Assembly: GCA_037976565.1 (NCBI GenBank)
Contig: CP137670.1
Span: 13,230,600-13,294,599, forward strand
DNA from: Mesocentrotus franciscanus
Taxonomy: Eukaryota > Echinodermata > Echinoidea > Camarodonta > Strongylocentrotidae
Length of the DNA: 64,000 bases
Direction: 5' to 3'
Of this stretch, positions 59,535 through 64,000 are shown piece by piece; the stretch's first letter is position 1; every line of letters starts with the position of its first letter. The notes beneath the pieces were generated by a model. The model was not told where the DNA came from. It was given only the letters and a program-made list of their open reading frames with translations, and did no database searches. Made by a program: the position numbers and the translations under genes.

Positions 59535-62500
59535 TAACTATATTGTCATTGTCAACTGAAAAGTTTTTATTTTTTTTTTTCGCCCTCTGTGGGCCGATAT
59601 TTTTCAGTTTTGAATGTTTTGTTTTTCGTTTTTTTTTTCCCCGCCCTCTTTTGGCTGATATTTCTTAGTTTTTTAATGCTTTAATACATGTGTTTCAGCG
59701 TCATCATTCCATTCATATCTTTTCACCTCATAATAATCCATGGTTTGCAATGACTTGTGTTGAGACAACACTCTGTGCTTCCCAGCTGACGAGGTTGGTT
59801 TTCAACACTGCGCATGCGCGGCATGTAATTCACGGGCGGACAGTACTGAATAACTACCAATTGAGAGCTCGATTTGAGACTGTCAGGCAATATATCAACG
59901 GATTCCAAATTGATGAAAAATTTAAAATTTGTCTCGATGTATATGTCCTTTCATCTCGTCTTTACGTAAATTGTCAACGTTTTTTAGTGTCTTCAAAGTG
60001 TGTCATGAATATATTGTTGTGAGCCTTTCCGTAGAAAACTCTGAACACCGACCGTCGCCCAAATCTCTGGTTTCTAGCTGGTGCAGTGCATGGTATAAAC
60101 ACGTACACGAGGCCGGGGTCTACTTGCATGTTAACGCTAGTAGGATTTTGAAACTAGGGCAGAAGTAGAGTGAGAATTTGGGAATAATTTGATTTTATGT
60201 ATTTATATCCCATTTAAACAAACAAAATACATATTTTTGTATTCATTAATAAAAAAAATTCTAAAAAACGGTTAAAAAAAAAAAAAACTTTTTTAAAATG
60301 CCGACCGTAGATTTTCAGATTTATGGGTCGGTCGCAAAGGGCAATACAACAAGTTTTTATTTTAGGCCTTACATGGCAATCAGTCAAATTTGACTATTAT
60401 CACCAACTATATTTCTCTCGTTGCTCTGTGTACAAATGCAAAAGTTTAATGTCCAAACGAGATAGACTGACTGATGAGTGCACCTCAATGGAACTGTGTT
60501 AGAAGTGTAAGGGGCACTTATTACAAAAGAAAAGGACACTTTTAAAGTAAAATGGACACCTCTTAGATTTGAAAATATGCAATTATCGTATGTGAAGGGG
60601 GCACTTATCAGAGGTGGTAAGAGGCACTAATAAGATTGTGGAACGGCACCTATTTGAAATTAAAAAAAGGCATTTATCTGAAGTAAAAGGGGCACTTTTC
60701 CTATGTAAAAGGGGGCTCTATACGGGTACTTGAAAAATTGGGTGGCGGCACTGTGCCCCCCTGCACCCCCTGCCCGGCTCCGCCGCCTCTGCCATCCACT
60801 CTACCACGTTCTCTTTCTCTGTCTGTCTGTCTCTCCCTCTCTCTCTTCCCCTCTCTTCCTCCTCTCACACCCACTCTCCGTTCCTCTCCCCTTCTCTCTC
60901 TCTCTCCCTCCTTCAGCTTCCTAAAAAAATCGCTAAACTTCAAACAATCACGTTTCAAAGATTGTTTTTATTGTATACTGCATATGGATTATGTTAAGAC
61001 AATGCAGTAACATCAAGACAATTTTCTAAGATCATTTTTTCATTGCAGAAAGTCATGCCATAAAACGAAAAAAACAAATATCTAGAAAAATGTTAACATA
61101 ATAATACGTATCATTACCCATTGAAACTGGCCTATCAGTGTGCATTCGTTATTCTGCCGCTTGAAAGCAAATTCAACATTTTAATTTCAAACATTTACGT
61201 AATTCATCCCATGGCTCCCTGACATATTAATACTGCTCTTTTTGTTATTAGTCTTCCGTCTTATTTTCGCCTCTCCCATTTTTTCCCATTTTGGTTCCAT
61301 CTACTTTTTATTGAACATAATCTACATGCGCAATAGACTGTTCTTAATTATACAAGGGAATCTAAAATTTACAAGCTTAGCTTTTTTTTAATACTAGATT
61401 ACCCGATATTTCACGACAAATAAATTTGTCCAAATTCAGTTTAAATACCATGCAATTGTATTTATATCTTCGTATGTTATTATTTCTACTGTATTATTAT
61501 TTCAATGACCTGATATTACTCTATGTATTATTACATCTATGGAAAGAACAATTCTTTTTATTCCTACTGTTTATTGCTTATAAGTTATGTAATGAATGTG
61601 AATATGAAATATGAAATAAAAATAAAAACTGAAAAATAAACTTAAACTAGATTTTGCCATTTTACTACTTTGTTGAAACCTAAAATATTAGACACAACTT
61701 TTATAGCATCGTATTTTTACTAAGAAAATTATAATGGTTTATTTTTTTTAATAACTATCAAATGAAAATATCCGGGGGTACCCATCTCAAAAAGAAAACT
61801 GATTCACCGGTCAGTACCCACAATTATATTTTACAAGTAATTCTATTGTATTGCGAAACGCGAACTAGGGATTTGTCTATAGGCTCCTTTTTCCGCCAAT
61901 ATAAACGTTATTATGAGATGTCTAGCTGTGAAGCTTTTTATGAAACGGTTTAGGAAGATCAGAGACACCTCTGTAGTTGGCGGATAAAGTTATTACTGTG
62001 TTGTCGTTGGTTTCGAGAAACGGGCCCCAGAAAGATGAGTATTAAAATGCACTATCCGTTTTGGGAGTTTTGGACAGACTTTGCTAAGTCAAGGTAGATT
62101 GAATGGTATGAATGGATGGAGGTCTACAAACGTATCGGGATGATACGATGTCTACAATTTGCAACAAACATGAAATAAAACATCTGTCATTGCAAATCAG
62201 CCTGACATCCAGCATGAAAAGATGAATACCCAGACGATTAGAAACACTGGCATTTCCTCAGGGAAGTGATTTTTGGAAAATCATCTTCTTCCGATTAATG
62301 CATTATTATTTGTATGTAGTAATTGTCACCGCATATAGTAATCTTGCTGATATTTGGCAGACTTTTAGCACAGTCTGCCAAATTCAAAACTGCTTTAATA
62401 ATCAGACGGATTACGTTTATTAACAAATGTTCAAAGTGCTAATTGACGAGTTTAAACCAAACAAAATAAGTCTTTTTTTGTTGGTATTCTTAATTGTTTA

Positions 62501-62847
62501 TACTTCTTTGATGTTCACATATTGTGCATTCTATAATTATATTTACCAGGACCCACATTTAATATGTGCCAAAACATCCCCTGCTCATATAGTAATATAT
62601 AAATGTTGACTTGGATTTCATTATTTATCTATATTAATTAACTTCTAATTCTACTATTTCATTTTTAACTCAACATCCAACCTTACGTAATACAATGCTT
62701 TCATGTTTATTTTATTATGCATAGTCTATGTCTATAATATTCAAAACTTATTTTCATATTTCATCGTTCACATCCTAACATATTATCTTTGACCTATTAA
62801 TCAACTTGAATTCCACTGCTTAGTAGTCGTAGTAGTAGTTGTAGTAT
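59535..62847. other. Right part of copy 2
   Basis: Counterpart of 11094-11415 plus 16062-19050, with the empty foldback site at 59858-59860, the GGGGCAC array (about 60505-60725) and the CT tract (60800-60915). No gene recognised. Confidence 0.55.
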
Positions 62848-64000
62848 GGATTTAGCTCTTTTTTTAGATTTTAATTATAACCCCTTTAAATTCCTAGATA
62901 TTGTACTGGTTACCTTGCATCATGTTTTTGAGCAGGAAATGCGGTGATCATTGACTAATTGACTCTTTTTCTAAGGGACTAATGTGCAGCACAAAGTTGG
63001 TCCTCGTCATGTTTAAATTATCTATTAATATTTGAGGTAATTTGTACGACATGCACAGATCAACGTCAGGCTAACAGCTCTTAAACTCATCAAATGTTGC
63101 ATTGCACAAAATATGTCCAGACACTATTATTCACAGCGATGTCGCTGTTTCTTCTTTTGAATACATGTACTTATACTGTGGTGCCGCCAAAAGCGTGCTA
63201 AATTTGGGGGAAGTTCAATTTTTTTTCTTCTCCTAATACGTAATTGACTTTATCAACTATATCAACGGTTTTTGTATATCTTATTAATGTGATGGTTTTA
63301 TTAAGTGCAATTATCGAATTGATAGCCATAAGCCAGCTGCACACTATACGATCCAATACAATCCTGCGATCCGATCTTCAAAGAATTGACAATTACATTA
63401 AATATTGAAAGCAAATGCGCATGAACACCATCTTTCTGATTTAGGTTGTAAATAATCATAAGAATACTAACAACAGGAATGTCAGCGCCTTCTAGTCAGA
63501 ATAACATCTGAATGGGCTTCAGATTGTCTATATATACTATCGCACTACTGTTGTAACCCCACTACGATTCTGAGCCGATATAGCTTTTCCTCCTCCTACA
63601 AGGAAGCTTGAAGTCCATTGAAATTTATATGGTATTGATCATATAACTATTCAGACCATCGATCATTTACATTTTAGAAGTTTGAATGTTCATATCAAAT
63701 GCTATTTAGATTTCCCCCCCAAAAAAATCGGATCGTAGACAGATTGAAGAATGTGCGATGGGCTTTATACATATCCATAGGATGGTATTCTCGAAAGCGG
63801 ACTATCTTTAGTCCATGGTTTAATCCTCCGACTAAGTATGGAATGCCAAGTGTCCATATGAATATATTTTTGAATAATTTGATATGTCCCTAAATTACCA
63901 TGATAACATACTTATTTCAAAGTTATATTGTTGTAATTAACTATGTTATTACAAAATATTTCTTTAATGAAAACATTTTATATCGATTTAGTGACAGATT
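62848..64000. other. Unique sequence beyond the duplication
   Basis: AT-rich. It does not match the sequence after copy 1. No exon, RNA gene or repeat could be supported; the frame at 63699-63893 has no motif and starts beside a C/A run. Confidence 0.5.

Larger units (their letters stand above)
45032..62847 (+). repeat. Large direct duplication, copy 2
   Basis: Partner of 1-19050. It starts within the reverse transcriptase of the CR1-like element only because copy 1 is cut by the window edge. Private to copy 2 is the hAT-type insertion 53912-56264, with the empty site visible in copy 1 at 7859-7866. Divergence is visibly higher in about 61680-62280 (against 17890-18490) than on either side. 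Confidence 0.9.

Noticed and set aside
1..64000. CRISPR arrays, bacterial operons, rRNA or intact tRNA genes
   Set aside because: Introns, non-LTR elements and codon layout are eukaryotic; no spaced identical repeats or rRNA motifs seen. tRNA-like B boxes belong to SINE-type repeats.

Overview
This is eukaryotic, AT-rich genomic DNA with long introns, many microsatellites and dense transposon debris. It looks like a marine invertebrate deuterostome, most likely an echinoderm. That inference rests on one multi-exon gene with a Tie-receptor-like EGF/Ig/FN3 ectodomain, on abundant CR1/L2-group and Tx1/L1-like retrotransposons (one CR1 type carrying a PHD finger), on a foldback transposon of a kind known from sea urchins, and on hAT and MITE-type elements. 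The species cannot be fixed from sequence alone.

Layout. (1) About 1-19,050 and 45,032-62,847 are two copies, in the same orientation, of one ~18 kb segment made largely of mobile-element remnants. They are nearly identical by eye, but each carries private insertions and deletions: copy 1 has a 4.65 kb foldback element with a retrotransposon nested in it (11,416-16,061), and copy 2 has a 2.35 kb hAT element (53,912-56,264) plus about 1 kb of sequence missing from copy 1 around a dead reverse transcriptase. (2) Between the copies, on the minus strand, lies the only convincing host gene (20,050-43,302). (3) A PHD-endonuclease-RT retrotransposon (about 43,379-47,090) lies immediately upstream of that gene, and its 5' two thirds belong to copy 2; copy 1 begins inside the same element. 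(4) 62,848-64,000 is unrelated unique sequence in which I recognise nothing.

The host gene. I assembled 23 exons whose splice phases all fit and which give 1,335 residues without an internal stop; the 5' end is missing. Order: four C-type lectin domains (each three exons, phases 1-0-2-1), two Ig-like domains, five EGF-like modules of the Tie type, a third Ig-like domain, one fibronectin III domain, a transmembrane helix, and a ~95-residue tail with seven tyrosines. Five of these are in YxxL motifs, three successive pairs with ITAM-compatible spacing, and the tail ends with a Grb2-type YVNV. There is no kinase domain. It reads as a lectin receptor that uses a Tie-like stalk but signals through an ITAM-like tail, and is the best candidate here for an undescribed system. 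Its position between long direct repeats suggests that it could vary in copy number by unequal recombination, unless the duplication is an assembly artefact.
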